NCBI GenBank assembly: GCA_021820665.1
Contig: JAKADK010000002.1
Span: forward strand, 44,277-108,276
Source: Actinomycetes bacterium
GTDB taxonomy: Bacteria; Actinomycetota; Acidimicrobiia; Acidimicrobiales; RAAP-2
Reading direction: 5' to 3'
DNA: 64,000 nucleotides
The position numbers and the translations under genes were made by a program. Shown one piece after another: positions 19,480 through 29,296 of this stretch. How positions within the stretch are numbered: position 1 is the first letter of the stretch; each line of letters begins with the position of its first letter. The notes under the pieces were generated by a model. It made no database searches. It had not been told where the DNA came from and saw only the letters and a list, made by a program, of their open reading frames with translations.

Positions 19480-20148
19480 CTACATGCCGTCCATGCTGAC
19501 GAGCCCGGACCGGACCGCCACCGAGAGCGCCTCGAGCTTCGAGTGCGCTCCCAGCTTCGTGAGGATGTTCCGGACGTGGTTGCGCACCGTATGGGGGCTG
19601 AGCGAGAGACGTTCAGCCATTCCCTCGGTCGACATCCCCGCGGCCAGCAGGCCGAGGACCTCCGCCTCTCGGTCGCTGAGCCGGGGCCTGACGCCGACAC
19701 GGGGTCGCGGGTGACGGGTCATCCGCGACAGGACCCGGGCGAGGTCCCCGGCGGCGATGGTGGTCTCCCCCCGTGCCGCCAGGACGATGGCGTCCACGAC
19801 GTCCTCGATGCGCTGGTTCTTCGTGAGGAACCCCGAGCATCCGGCTTCGACGGCCCGGGAAAGCGTGGTGTCGTCCATCAGGCCGGTCAGCACCACGATC
19901 TCGACGTCCGGCCAGTTGGTCTTGATCCTCACGGCGACGTCGATGCCATCGGCATCGGGGAGCCGGACGTCCATGAGCACCACCTGAGGTCGCGCCTCCT
20001 CCACCAGAGCGAGCGCCTCCGCGGCGGTCGACGCGGAAGCGACGACACGCACGCTGGCCTCCTCGGCCAGTAGGGCAAGGAGCCCGTCGGCCACCAGCGC
20101 GTGATCCTCCACCACCACGACGCTGACCGGCGCTGGTCGCTGGTCCAT
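19480..20148 (-). CDS. NarL/FixJ family response regulator
   Basis: Response regulator of 222 residues. Receiver domain with acidic pair VVVVEDHALVADG, phospho-acceptor D60 in VVLMDVRLPDADG and Lys in GFLTKNQRIED; a short linker; LuxR helix-turn-helix (LSDREAEVLGLLAAGMSTEG, LSLSPHTVRNHVRNILTKLG). ATG at 20148 has GGAGGGC immediately upstream; a GTG 13 codons earlier has no ribosome-binding site. Likely phosphorylated by the HisKA_3 kinase encoded convergently next to it. The targets are not evident. Confidence 0.9.
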   Translation of the reverse strand: MDQRPAPVSVVVVEDHALVADGLLALLAEEASVRVVASASTAAEALALVEEARPQVVLMDVRLPDADGIDVAVRIKTNWPDVEIVVLTGLMDDTTLSRAVEAGCSGFLTKNQRIEDVVDAIVLAARGETTIAAGDLARVLSRMTRHPRPRVGVRPRLSDREAEVLGLLAAGMSTEGMAERLSLSPHTVRNHVRNILTKLGAHSKLEALSVAVRSGLVSMDGM

Positions 20149-20240
20149 CTGCCCTCCGGGTGGAGGCGACGCCTGCGCCCGAACCACCGAGGCCGATCGT
20201 ACCCTGGCCTATGCTCGCTCATGGGAGATGGAGGGGGACC

Positions 20241-20390
20241 ATGGCGACGCTTTCCGGGAAGACCGGGGAACGGGTGTCCCGGCGGCCGCGACGGGAGCAG
20301 GAGCGTCGGTCGGCCGGGTGGCGCGACGGCCTCAGGAGCATCGGGGAGCCGGTCGCCGTCGTGACCGGGCATCGGCGGACCCGCTCGTGA
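20241..20390 (+). CDS. small basic leader ORF translationally coupled to hybrid kinase
   Basis: 49-codon ORF, ATG at 20241 with the strong ribosome-binding site GGAGGGGGACC just upstream. Its TGA (20388-20390) overlaps the GTG start of the hybrid kinase (GTGA). The product is strongly basic (Arg-rich, MATLSGKTGERVSRRP at the start) with no domain I recognise. By contrast, the kinase GTG has only weak upstream sequence, so translation of this ORF may feed ribosomes to the kinase. It may be a true small protein or just a coupling leader. Confidence 0.5.
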   Translation: MATLSGKTGERVSRRPRREQERRSAGWRDGLRSIGEPVAVVTGHRRTRS

Positions 20391-23371
20391 CCAGCCGGTG
20401 GGACGACTGGTCACTGCTCCGGAAGTCCCTTGTCATCGGCCTGGTCCCCTTCCTGGCCATCATGGTGAGCACGGGTGTCCTCTGGTCGACGAACCGACGG
20501 GAGCAGGACGCCCAGCGGTCGCTCGACGCCGCGACCGCCACGGCAGCGGCGGTCCGACCCGTGAGCGCCCTGTTCGCCAGCGCCCAGAGCGATCTCGGGG
20601 CCTACGGGGAGACACGGCGCCACTCGGACCTGGTCGCCTACAGACGCCAGGCCGAGGCCGTCTCCCGGGCGGTTGCGACGCTCGAGGCGCTCGCGGGCCG
20701 CTCCGGCCTCCCTCCCCGGACGGCAAGCGCCCTCCGCTCCCTCGAAGCATCCACGACGACGTCGCTGGCCGTGCTGTCGGCGGTCGCCACCACCCTCGCC
20801 TCGGTCGGGTCCACGGCTCCCGGTCCGGGCACCCCGGCGACAGCCACGACGACGCCGACGGGTCGGGCGCTCGATACTGCCGCCGGAGCCGGGCGCCCGG
20901 TGGAAGCGGCGGCAACGGCAGCCTCGTCCGACCTGAGCCATCAGGTGGCGACGGACGAGGCAACCGTGACCGCCCTCCAGCGGGACGTTTCCGACGCCAC
21001 GCTCGCCACGCTCGCCACTGCGGCCACCACCATCGGCCTCGCCGCCGCCTTCTTCGCCATCTCCATCTCCCGGCGCATGGCGGCGCTCGACCTGGCGATC
21101 GCCGGCGTCGCCCAGGTCGGGGGGGACGATGCGCTCGGGAAGGTCGATGCGCTCGGGGAGATCCCCCGGGGCCGGGACGAGATCGGTCGTATCGGGAAGG
21201 CCTTCGCCCGGGCGATCGAGACGACCGGGTCGCGCGAGCGGGTCCTCCGGGAGGCCGTCTTGTTCATGGAGGCGATCTTCGAGAACGGGCCGGTTGTCGC
21301 CATGCGGTTCGAACGGGCCACCGGCGCTCTCACCTATGCCAGCCCCAATGTGTCGTCCCTCCTCGGATACGGCCGGGAGGAGATCGTGGCGTCCCCGGAG
21401 AGCTTCCGAGGCCGGTTCAGCGACGCCGCCCTCGCCACCGAGGACCGGTTCCTCCTGCGAGGCGAGGGCACCGGACGCTCGGAGAGGATCGAGTGCAGCT
21501 ACCGCCACCCTGACGGGACGGACCGGCGGGTGATCGCGGCGCTCGATGTGCACGAGGTGCTGTCGGACGGGAGCGACTTCACGTGCTTCATCGTGGACCG
21601 GACCGGGCAGCACGACGCGGAGGAGGCCCGCGATCGCGACCTCCGCCGCCTGCAGGCGATCCTCGACGCGGCGCCGGTCCTGTTCGTGATCGGCGACGAT
21701 CAGGACCGGGCGGTGGAGCTGATGGGCCCCGTCGACGAGATGTTCGAGCATCTCTTCGGGCGCCCGCTGGCGCCGGGTGAGCGGAACGCGGTGCTCGAGC
21801 ACCTCAACTCCTCCGAGGCGCTCCCGTTCGACTCCGAGGACAACCGCCGGCTCCGGGCCATCATCCACGAGGTCCGCACCACCGGTCGACCCACCGACGC
21901 CACGAACGCCGGTGCCGGTACCTCGCTCCAGATTCGGGCAACGGCGTTCGACGGCACTCCCCGCTTCTTCGAGACACGCGTCCGGCCGCTCCACGACAGC
22001 ACCGGGAGGATCGTCGGGACGGTGACCGGGAGCTGGGACGTGAGCGCACGCGTCGGCCTCGAGCAGGCCCTCGTCGAAGCCCGCGACGAGGCGGTCCGGG
22101 CCAACCAGGCGAAGAGCGAGTTCCTCTCCCGCATGAGCCACGAGCTCCGGACCCCGTTGAACGCGGTGCTGGGGTTCGCCCAGCTCCTGGCCATGGACGC
22201 CCTGCCGGCCGAGTCGGCAGAAAGCGTGGAGTTCATCCAGCGAGCAGGAAAGCACCTCCTCGAACTGGTGAACGACGTGTTGGACCTCTCCCGCATCGAA
22301 GCAGGGACGATCCGCATGGCGGTGGGCCCGGTCGTCGTCGCCGACGTCGTCACCGAAGTCGTGGCGCTGATGCGGCCCTCGGCCGCCTTGGCCGGGATCA
22401 GCATCCACTGGGACCCCGACGCCGCCGCCGGCCTGACGGTCAGGGCCGACCACCAGCGCCTCCTCCAGGCGATCCTGAACCTGGTCGGGAACGGCGTGAA
22501 GTACAACCTGCCGCTCGGCTCGGTCACCGTGGACGTCTCTCTGGCCGGCGCCGGCACTGCCACCAGCGACGGCAGCGTGGTCCGTCTCGCCGTCCGCGAC
22601 ACCGGCATCGGCATCGAACCGGACGCCATCGACCGCCTCTTCGTCCCCTTCGAGCGGCTCGGGGCAGAGCACAGCGGCGTCGAGGGCACCGGCGTCGGGC
22701 TCGCGCTCTCCCGGCGGCTGATCGAGATGATGGGCGGGACCATCGGTGTCGAGAGCACGCCGGGGAAGGGGTCGACGTTCTGGATCGACCTCCCCGCCGC
22801 ATCGGAGATGTCACCGGACCGCGACACGGCGACCGGTACGGGACAGCCGGCGGGACGAGCTGCCGGCGACAGGCAGCCCTCCGGACCCGCGCGCGGGAAC
22901 GACGACCATCGGGTCACCACCGTGCTCCACATCGAGGACAACGCCTCCAACGCCCGGCTCGTCTCTCGGGTCCTGGCCCGACTGCCCTCGCTCCGCTTGA
23001 TCACCGCCTCTCGTGGCCGATTGGGCATCGACCTGGCCCGCCAGCACCACCCCAACCTCGTCCTGCTCGACCTCCATCTCCCCGACCTCGCCGGAACCGA
23101 GGTGCTCCGCCAGTTACACGACCACGAGCCCACCGCCGACATCCCGGTCGTCGTCGTCAGCGCCGACGTGACCTCGCTGCAGGTCGACGCCGCCATCGCC
23201 GGCGGCATCGTCGCCTACCTCACCAAGCCCATCGACGTGGACGAGCTCTACGACCTCGTGAGCCGGTACACGGGAGCGTCGCCGGCCGGAGGTAGGACGG
23301 CCGATCCCACCGGGCAGTCCACCGGGCAGCGCGGTCCAGCTCAGTCGGGGAGGGAGCCGGTTGACCGGTGA
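20387..23371 (+). CDS. membrane-anchored hybrid sensor histidine kinase/response regulator
   Basis: Protein of 994 residues from the GTG at 20387. Domains: TM1 (LVIGLVPFLAIMVSTGVLW), an extracytoplasmic helical sensor of about 190 residues rich in Ala/Thr/Ser, TM2 (LATAATTIGLAAAFFAISIS) with a HAMP-like linker, two PAS-like domains, HisKA (H585 in RMSHELRTPLNAVLGFAQLL), HATPase (N box LNLVGNGVKYN; DTGIGI; EGTGVGLALSRRLIEMMGG) and a C-terminal receiver (D895 in NLVLLDLHLPDLAG; K in AYLTKPIDVDELY). It likely senses an envelope signal and relays phosphate internally. No matching phosphotransfer protein is adjacent; the OmpR-type regulator at 24237 is the nearest candidate partner. Confidence 0.87.
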   Translation: MTSRWDDWSLLRKSLVIGLVPFLAIMVSTGVLWSTNRREQDAQRSLDAATATAAAVRPVSALFASAQSDLGAYGETRRHSDLVAYRRQAEAVSRAVATLEALAGRSGLPPRTASALRSLEASTTTSLAVLSAVATTLASVGSTAPGPGTPATATTTPTGRALDTAAGAGRPVEAAATAASSDLSHQVATDEATVTALQRDVSDATLATLATAATTIGLAAAFFAISISRRMAALDLAIAGVAQVGGDDALGKVDALGEIPRGRDEIGRIGKAFARAIETTGSRERVLREAVLFMEAIFENGPVVAMRFERATGALTYASPNVSSLLGYGREEIVASPESFRGRFSDAALATEDRFLLRGEGTGRSERIECSYRHPDGTDRRVIAALDVHEVLSDGSDFTCFIVDRTGQHDAEEARDRDLRRLQAILDAAPVLFVIGDDQDRAVELMGPVDEMFEHLFGRPLAPGERNAVLEHLNSSEALPFDSEDNRRLRAIIHEVRTTGRPTDATNAGAGTSLQIRATAFDGTPRFFETRVRPLHDSTGRIVGTVTGSWDVSARVGLEQALVEARDEAVRANQAKSEFLSRMSHELRTPLNAVLGFAQLLAMDALPAESAESVEFIQRAGKHLLELVNDVLDLSRIEAGTIRMAVGPVVVADVVTEVVALMRPSAALAGISIHWDPDAAAGLTVRADHQRLLQAILNLVGNGVKYNLPLGSVTVDVSLAGAGTATSDGSVVRLAVRDTGIGIEPDAIDRLFVPFERLGAEHSGVEGTGVGLALSRRLIEMMGGTIGVESTPGKGSTFWIDLPAASEMSPDRDTATGTGQPAGRAAGDRQPSGPARGNDDHRVTTVLHIEDNASNARLVSRVLARLPSLRLITASRGRLGIDLARQHHPNLVLLDLHLPDLAGTEVLRQLHDHEPTADIPVVVVSADVTSLQVDAAIAGGIVAYLTKPIDVDELYDLVSRYTGASPAGGRTADPTGQSTGQRGPAQSGREPVDR

Positions 23372-23426
23372 ACAGACCGGTCCGGGCCGACCCGGGCCCC
23401 CGAGCAAGGGCCGACCCGGGCCCCGG

Positions 23427-24110
23427 TCAGTCCGGGACGGTCGACGCGTCGAACCGCCAGGCAATGTGGACGCTACCGACGGCTCCGCTGGTCGCCACCC
23501 CCGCCACCACCACCTCGAGGCGCGCCGTGGACCCGGTGGGGACACCGCCGAGCAGGATGGGGTTCGTTCCCAGGTGGAGGGGGCGCGTGCGGCCCGGGAC
23601 CGTGGTGCGACCCGGACAGACCAGCTCGCCGCCCCCGGACGACGAGACCCACGGACGTGAGCACTCGCGTACCGTCACCGCGAAGCCGGCGGCGGCCGGG
23701 CTGCTGGCGGAGGACACCGGAGACCCACCCGACCTCGACACCGACCCTTTTGCCGGCGTGACGATCGCATCGAGCGCGAGACTTCCCACCTGCCCGGTGC
23801 CGAGGTCCGTCACGTCCGCCACCGCACCCACCGACCCACCAGGCGGGATCACCGGGACTCGGGAAGCGAGACCGGGCACTCCGGCCGGCGTCGAGACCAC
23901 GAACGGCCCGTCCTGCGGCACGACAGACAGGGTGGTCACCACGGTGGCGCGGAGCGTTGCTCCCAGCCCCAGGACCGACACCAGCGCGACCGCCGTCGCG
24001 CCGAGGGCGCGCCGGCCCCGCCGGGAAGCACCCGGACGAAGACCGGTGGCACCGGCCACCGGTGACGGTCCGCCTCCTCGGGGTGCCGGGAGGGCCATTG
24101 CTCGCGTCAT
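23427..24110 (-). CDS. exported protein of unknown function
   Basis: Protein of 227 residues with a basic N-terminus and one hydrophobic segment (RRALGATAVALVSVLGLGATL), fitting a signal peptide or membrane anchor. The rest is Val/Thr/Gly/Ser-rich and predicted beta-stranded, with two cysteines (VRECSRPW and GELVCPGRTT) that could form a disulfide, and a C-terminal segment resembling an immunoglobulin-like or TasA-like beta fold. I do not recognise the family. It is divergent from the OmpR-type regulator gene, sharing a promoter region with it, which hints that the regulator may control it. Confidence 0.6.
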   Translation of the reverse strand: MTRAMALPAPRGGGPSPVAGATGLRPGASRRGRRALGATAVALVSVLGLGATLRATVVTTLSVVPQDGPFVVSTPAGVPGLASRVPVIPPGGSVGAVADVTDLGTGQVGSLALDAIVTPAKGSVSRSGGSPVSSASSPAAAGFAVTVRECSRPWVSSSGGGELVCPGRTTVPGRTRPLHLGTNPILLGGVPTGSTARLEVVVAGVATSGAVGSVHIAWRFDASTVPD

Positions 24111-24236
24111 CACCCGTTCCTTCGGGGCGAAGCCCTCGCACTACGATCAAAGCACGCACAACCGTGCACTACCTCGTGACAACTGGTAGGCAAGGGATGT
24201 CACAGAGGGTCGACGTTGGGGACTAGGAGTGATGAT

Positions 24237-25025
24237 TTGACGGCGATGAGCGGTAAACCGACAGTTTCCGCCGCATCACCACAGCCCCGGAACGGGCGCC
24301 CGGTGGTGGTCGTGGCGGAAGACGACGAGGCCAACCGCGTCGCCACCGGACGGTTCTTCGAGCGGATGGGCTACGACGTGGTCGACGCCGCCGACGGACC
24401 GGCGGTGCTGCGGATCGTCGCCAGCACCCCGGTCGACCTCGTCCTGCTCGACCTGGGGTTACCGGGGATCGACGGGACCGAGGTCCTCGCCAGCCTCCGC
24501 CGGAGCACCGAGGTGCCCGTCATCGTGTGCTCCGGCCGGGACACCGAGGATGCTCGCATCCGCGGCCTCGACCTCGGGGCCGACGACTACGTCGTCAAGC
24601 CGTTCTCCCTGCCCGAACTGGAGGCCCGGGTACGGGCTGTGCTCCGTCGCGGTGCCGCCCAGGTCCACGACGAGACGCTGGACTTCGGCGACCTGGTCGT
24701 CGACCGGACCGCTCGGAGGGTGACGGTCGGCGGAGAGCCCGTCGAGCTGACCCGGCGCGAGTTCGACCTGCTCGCCTTCCTGGCCAGCGCGCCCGGGCAC
24801 GTCTACAGCCGGGAGGAGCTGCTCGAGCACGTGTGGGGATCGACCGAGGCCTGGCAGGACCGGGCGACTGTCACGGAGCACATCCGGCGCGTGCGTTCGA
24901 AGGTCGAGCGTGACCCCAACCAACCCCGTTGGATCCAGACGGCACGGGGGGTCGGCTACCGCTTCGACGCCAGTGGGGGTGGCACGGAGAACGCCCCGGA
25001 GGGCGCCAGCCGGCCTGGCAGCTAG
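24237..25025 (+). CDS. OmpR/PhoB family response regulator
   Basis: About 262 residues: receiver (acidic pair [11 protein letters not shown], phospho-acceptor in [12 protein letters not shown], Lys in [17 protein letters not shown]) and a winged-helix effector domain ([20 protein letters not shown], then [12 protein letters not shown] and [15 protein letters not shown] recognition helix, GVGYRFDA). The start is uncertain: TTG at 24237 has AGGAG at an ideal 7 bases, ATG at 24246 is the alternative, TTG at 24216 a third. No kinase is adjacent on the same strand; the upstream hybrid kinase is a possible partner. Orphan regulators of this type often control envelope genes. Confidence 0.87.
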   Translation: MTAMSGKPTVSAASPQPRNGRPVVVVAEDDEANRVATGRFFERMGYDVVDAADGPAVLRIVASTPVDLVLLDLGLPGIDGTEVLASLRRSTEVPVIVCSGRDTEDARIRGLDLGADDYVVKPFSLPELEARVRAVLRRGAAQVHDETLDFGDLVVDRTARRVTVGGEPVELTRREFDLLAFLASAPGHVYSREELLEHVWGSTEAWQDRATVTEHIRRVRSKVERDPNQPRWIQTARGVGYRFDASGGGTENAPEGASRPGS

Positions 25026-25057
25026 CCCTCTCCCCGCGATGCGAGCAGAATGGGGCT

Positions 25058-27772
25058 ATGGCTGATCGCACCTCGCCCTCGAACGCCCGCCCGCCCCTCG
25101 ACACCTTCGGCGCCCGATCGACCCTCGCCGTCGGCGACCGCACCTATGAGATCTTCCGTCTCGACGCCCTCGAGGAGCGGTTCGGGGTCTCCCGGCTCCC
25201 CTACTCCATCCGGGTGCTCCTGGAGAACCTGCTCCGGCACGAGGACGGCAGGCACGTCCACGCCTCCGACATCGAGGCGGTGGCGGCGTGGGGGCGCCAC
25301 CCCGAACGCCACGGGATCGGCGGTGCGGATGCGACCGAGATCGCCTTCACGCCCGAACGGGTGCTCATGCAGGACTTCACCGGCGTTCCCGGCGTCGTCG
25401 ACCTGGCGGCGATGCGCGACGCGCTCGCCGCCATGGGAGGGGACCCCACGCGGGTGAACCCGTTGGTGCCCGTCGAGCTGGTGATCGACCACTCGGTGAT
25501 CGCCGAGTTCTCCGGCGGGGCCGACGCCTTCGACCGCAACGTCGATGTCGAGTACCAGCGGAACATCGAACGCTACCAGCTCCTTCGCTGGGCCCAGCAG
25601 GCCTTCGACGGGTTCCGCGTGGTACCGCCCGGCGCCGGGATCTGCCACCAGGTGAACCTGGAGTACCTGGCGCGGGTGGTCTTCGCCACCGATGACGGCC
25701 GCGCCTACCTCGACACGGTGGTCGGGACGGACTCCCACACCACCATGGTCAACGGGCTCGGCGTGCTCGGGTGGGGCGTCGGAGGCATCGAGGCCGAGGC
25801 GGCCATGCTCGGCCAACCGCTCTCGATGCTCCTGCCACCGGTGGTCGGGCTCCGCCTCGTCGGTGAGCAGCGGCCGGGAACGACCGCCACAGACCTCGTC
25901 CTCACCATCACCCAGCTCCTCCGCACCCACGGTGTGGTTGGGAAGTTCGTCGAGCTCTATGGGCCGGGCATCGCCGCCGTGCCGCTGGAGAACCGGGCCA
26001 CGATCGGGAACATGTCCCCCGAGTACGGCGCCACCTGCGCCATCTTCCCCATCGACGAGGTCACCCTCGACTACCTCCGCTTCACCGGCCGCGACGAGGA
26101 GCACATCGCCCTCGTCGAGGCGTACGCCCGGGCACAGGGGCTGTTCCACCTGCCCGACGCCGATGCTCCGGTGTACTCAGAGACGATCGAGCTGGACCTC
26201 TCCACCGTCGTGCCCAGCCTGGCCGGCCCGGCACGGCCCCAGGACCGGGTGGCCCTGGAAGGGGCCGGCGCGGCGTTCGAGCGGGTGCTGGGCCGGGAGA
26301 AGCGGTCGCAGAGGGCAACGCTGCCCGGCGGGGTGGACACCGAGATCGAGGACGGGCACGTCGTGGTGGCGGCCATCACCAGCTGCACGAACACGTCGAA
26401 CCCGCAGGTGATGCTGGCGGCCGGCCTCCTGGCGAAGAAGGCCGTCGACCGGGGCTTGCGGGCGCGACCGTGGGTGAAGACCACCCTGGCCCCCGGATCA
26501 CGGGTCGTCATGGACTACTTCGACCGGGCCGGCCTCACCCGACCGCTGGCCGAGGCCGGATTCGATCTCGTCGGCTTCGGGTGCACCACGTGCATCGGGA
26601 ACTCCGGGCCGCTCCTTCCGGGCGTCTCCGAGGCGATCCAGGCAGGAGGGCTCTCGGCGGTGTCGGTGCTGTCCGGCAACCGCAACTTCGAGGGTCGCAT
26701 CCATCCCGACGTGCGGATGAACTACCTGGCATCCCCCCCGCTGGTGGTGGCCTACGCGTTGGCGGGCACGATGGACATCGACCTGACGGCGGACCCGCTC
26801 GGGGTGGGGTCCGACGGGCAGCCGGTGTTCCTGGCCGACCTGTGGCCGTCCGCCGCGGAGGTGACCGAGGCAATCCGGACGTCGGTGACGTCGGCCATGT
26901 TCCGCGACCGCTACCGCTCGGTCTTCGAGGGGGACGAGCGGTGGCGCCAGGTGCACACCGCCACCGGGGCCACGTTCTCCTGGGACCCCGACTCGACCTA
27001 CGTGCTGCGCCCGCCGTTCCTGGAGGGGCTGTCGCCGGAACCGGCGCCGGTGGAGGACATCACCGGGGCCCGGGTCCTCGCCCTTCTCGGAGACAGCGTG
27101 ACCACCGACCACATCTCGCCGGCCGGGAACATCGCGCCCTCCAGCCCGGCCGCTGCCTACCTGGCGGAGCACGGGGTGGCCCGCGCCGACTTCAACTCCT
27201 ACGGGGCGCGACGGGGCAACCACGAGGTCATGATGCGGGGCACGTTCGCCAACGTCCGGCTCCGCAACCAGCTGGCCCCGGGGACGGAGGGCGGCGTGAC
27301 GGTCCACCTTCCCGACGGCGAGCAGATGAGCATCTACGACGCGGCCATGCGCTACGCGGCGGAAGGCACACCGCTCGTCGTGCTGGCCGGAAAGGAGTAC
27401 GGTTCGGGCTCGTCGCGGGACTGGGCGGCCAAGGGCACGTCTCTCCTCGGCGTCCGGGCCGTGATCGCCGAGAGCTACGAGCGCATCCACCGGTCCAACC
27501 TGGTCGGGATGGGCGTGCTCCCCCTCCAGTTCGCTGACGACGAGAGCGCGGCATCCCTGGGGCTGACGGGCACGGAGACCTACGAGATCGTCGGGATCGC
27601 GTCGCTGACGGACGGGACGGTGCCCAAGGAGGTCACCGTCCGGGCCGACGACGGGTCCCGGGTCGTGGAGTTCGCGGCCCGGCTCCGCATCGACACCCCC
27701 ATGGAAGCCGACTACTACCGGAACGGCGGGATCCTCTCCTACATGCTGCGCCAGATGGCGGCAGGGGACTGA
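25058..27772 (+). CDS. acnA: aconitate hydratase
   Basis: Aconitase of 904 residues, the normal length for AcnA. The [4Fe-4S] cysteines are in [15 protein letters not shown] and [14 protein letters not shown]; the swivel-domain signature [16 protein letters not shown] and the substrate loop [20 protein letters not shown] are intact. It isomerises citrate to isocitrate in the TCA cycle. The start ATG at 25058 has only a weak GGGG ribosome-binding site, 32 bp after the response-regulator stop. It is transcribed alone. Confidence 0.95.
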   Translation: MADRTSPSNARPPLDTFGARSTLAVGDRTYEIFRLDALEERFGVSRLPYSIRVLLENLLRHEDGRHVHASDIEAVAAWGRHPERHGIGGADATEIAFTPERVLMQDFTGVPGVVDLAAMRDALAAMGGDPTRVNPLVPVELVIDHSVIAEFSGGADAFDRNVDVEYQRNIERYQLLRWAQQAFDGFRVVPPGAGICHQVNLEYLARVVFATDDGRAYLDTVVGTDSHTTMVNGLGVLGWGVGGIEAEAAMLGQPLSMLLPPVVGLRLVGEQRPGTTATDLVLTITQLLRTHGVVGKFVELYGPGIAAVPLENRATIGNMSPEYGATCAIFPIDEVTLDYLRFTGRDEEHIALVEAYARAQGLFHLPDADAPVYSETIELDLSTVVPSLAGPARPQDRVALEGAGAAFERVLGREKRSQRATLPGGVDTEIEDGHVVVAAITSCTNTSNPQVMLAAGLLAKKAVDRGLRARPWVKTTLAPGSRVVMDYFDRAGLTRPLAEAGFDLVGFGCTTCIGNSGPLLPGVSEAIQAGGLSAVSVLSGNRNFEGRIHPDVRMNYLASPPLVVAYALAGTMDIDLTADPLGVGSDGQPVFLADLWPSAAEVTEAIRTSVTSAMFRDRYRSVFEGDERWRQVHTATGATFSWDPDSTYVLRPPFLEGLSPEPAPVEDITGARVLALLGDSVTTDHISPAGNIAPSSPAAAYLAEHGVARADFNSYGARRGNHEVMMRGTFANVRLRNQLAPGTEGGVTVHLPDGEQMSIYDAAMRYAAEGTPLVVLAGKEYGSGSSRDWAAKGTSLLGVRAVIAESYERIHRSNLVGMGVLPLQFADDESAASLGLTGTETYEIVGIASLTDGTVPKEVTVRADDGSRVVEFAARLRIDTPMEADYYRNGGILSYMLRQMAAGD

Positions 27773-27811
27773 GGCGGCAGGGACCGCCGGAGGGCCGTTC
27801 GCCAGTCAGCC

Positions 27812-27827
27812 GCGGTTCGCCAACCGC
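27812..27827. terminator. possible hairpin terminator after aconitase
   Basis: Stem GCGGTT / AACCGC with CGCC loop, 40 bp after the aconitase stop and before the convergent radical SAM gene. Only 6 bp and no T-tract, so weak. Confidence 0.35.
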
Positions 27828-27851
27828 AGACGCCGGCGACGGAGCGTGCCG

Positions 27852-29246
27852 TCAGTACGGAACGGCGAGGGGAGCCAGCTGAGCGGCGGTCGGCTCGCTG
27901 CAGCAGAACCACGGCTCGGTCAGTCGGAACCTGGCCCCGTCCGGGCCGCGGGAGACCTCGCCCGGGAGGGGACGGGGGCGGCGCCGGCCACCGAGTGCAG
28001 CCACCCGCTCTTCGATCTCTCCGAACGTGACCAGGGGATCCTGGTCCACTCTCCGCTCGACCAGCGCCGACAGCTCGGTGTGCAGCCCGTCGACGCCGGG
28101 ATCGGGATGGAGCCACGACCACCCCAGATGGACCGGGTCGTAGGCGCCCACGAACGGACGGATCTCGGGGCGGTCCATCAGGAGGGAGCCTTCCGGGAGC
28201 AGGAGGCGGACCGCGTACTGCACCGGATCGACGTTGGCGACGAGATCGTGGGCGATCACGAAGTCGAGAAGGTCGCTCAGGGTGGCCGCCGTGGTCAGCG
28301 GTGTGAACGGCAGCCACGACGGGCGGATCTCTATCCCGTGGGCCCTGAGCAGCGTGACCGCTGCCGAGGCGTCGGCCGCGGTGTGCCCCTTGTCCAGGAC
28401 GGCAAGGAGGGTGTCGTCGACCGACTCGAACGCCGAGACGACGAAGACGCAGCCCGCCTCCCGCCACTCGGGCCACACGTCGGGGTGCCGGAGGATGTGC
28501 TCGACCTTCACCGTGCAGTCGAAGGTCAGCTCGGCATGGCGCCGGTGGACCTCCTGGACGATCCGCCGGGCATGGCCGGGCATGTTGAGCAGGTCAGGGT
28601 CGGAGAACGTGAGATGGCGGGCGCCCGCCGCCACCAGTTGGTCCACGTCGGCAACGACCGCCGCTTCCTCGACCGGTCGGACGCGTCCGTCGTAGACCAC
28701 GGGCACCGGGCAGTGCCGGCACCGGTGGGAGCACCCCGTCGTGGTGGCGACCGACCCGACCAGGTGCTCCCCGTCCGGTCCCGCCAGGCGCGTGTACCGA
28801 TCGAGGGAGGGAAGGAGGCGCCGGGCCGGCAGCGGGGTGTCGGACCCCCGGTCGCGACGACCGAGCTGGACCGGCTGGCCCGGGTCGTGACCGCTCGCCC
28901 AGGCCACGAGGCCGGGAACGTACTCCCCGGCGATCACGGCGTCGGACGGCGGGACCAGGGCGAGGTCGGTCGGTACCGTGGCGTACAGGCCGTAGAAGCA
29001 CAGCGGGACCTCCGGCCGCCGCTCCCGGATCGACGTGGCGAGCGGCAGGGCCAGACGCAACGCCGTGTGCATCGGGACCGAGAACGCCACCCGCTCCGCC
29101 CACGCCACGTCGGCGGGATCGAGCGGGTCCACCGACACGTCGGAGCAGCGGACGTCGTGGCCGGCGCGCTCCAGTGCCGCCGCCGGCGCGGCGAGCGCGA
29201 CGGGCTGGTGGCCGAGCTCGTAGGTCGACACGAGGAGGATGCGCAC
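27852..29246 (-). CDS. radical SAM protein with CCSEP tail (CUAEP/CCAEP-tail family)
   Basis: Protein of 464 residues. An N-terminal cobalamin-binding-like Rossmann region (MRILLVSTYELGHQP) precedes a radical SAM core with C172, C176, C179 in TTTGCSHRCRHCPVP (CxxxCxxC). Near the end is WFCCSEPTAAQL, with C448-C449. NCBI names a family 'CUAEP/CCAEP-tail radical SAM (seleno)protein' for proteins ending in this kind of motif, in which the second position is Sec in some members and Cys in others. This one is a Cys version with Ser for Ala. The reaction is unknown to me. It is followed 50 bp upstream by an ATP-grasp gene in the same direction, so the two likely act together. Confidence 0.8.
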   Translation of the reverse strand: MRILLVSTYELGHQPVALAAPAAALERAGHDVRCSDVSVDPLDPADVAWAERVAFSVPMHTALRLALPLATSIRERRPEVPLCFYGLYATVPTDLALVPPSDAVIAGEYVPGLVAWASGHDPGQPVQLGRRDRGSDTPLPARRLLPSLDRYTRLAGPDGEHLVGSVATTTGCSHRCRHCPVPVVYDGRVRPVEEAAVVADVDQLVAAGARHLTFSDPDLLNMPGHARRIVQEVHRRHAELTFDCTVKVEHILRHPDVWPEWREAGCVFVVSAFESVDDTLLAVLDKGHTAADASAAVTLLRAHGIEIRPSWLPFTPLTTAATLSDLLDFVIAHDLVANVDPVQYAVRLLLPEGSLLMDRPEIRPFVGAYDPVHLGWSWLHPDPGVDGLHTELSALVERRVDQDPLVTFGEIEERVAALGGRRRPRPLPGEVSRGPDGARFRLTEPWFCCSEPTAAQLAPLAVPY

Positions 29247-29296
29247 CTACCGGACCCTATCGGTGCCTCGCTGCCTCCCGAACGGCGGCCGGTGCC

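Noticed and set aside
20411..22672. Very long open frame on the minus strand opposite the hybrid kinase
   Set aside because: High GC yields long antisense frames; this one has no domain or ribosome-binding site and lies opposite a well-supported kinase gene.
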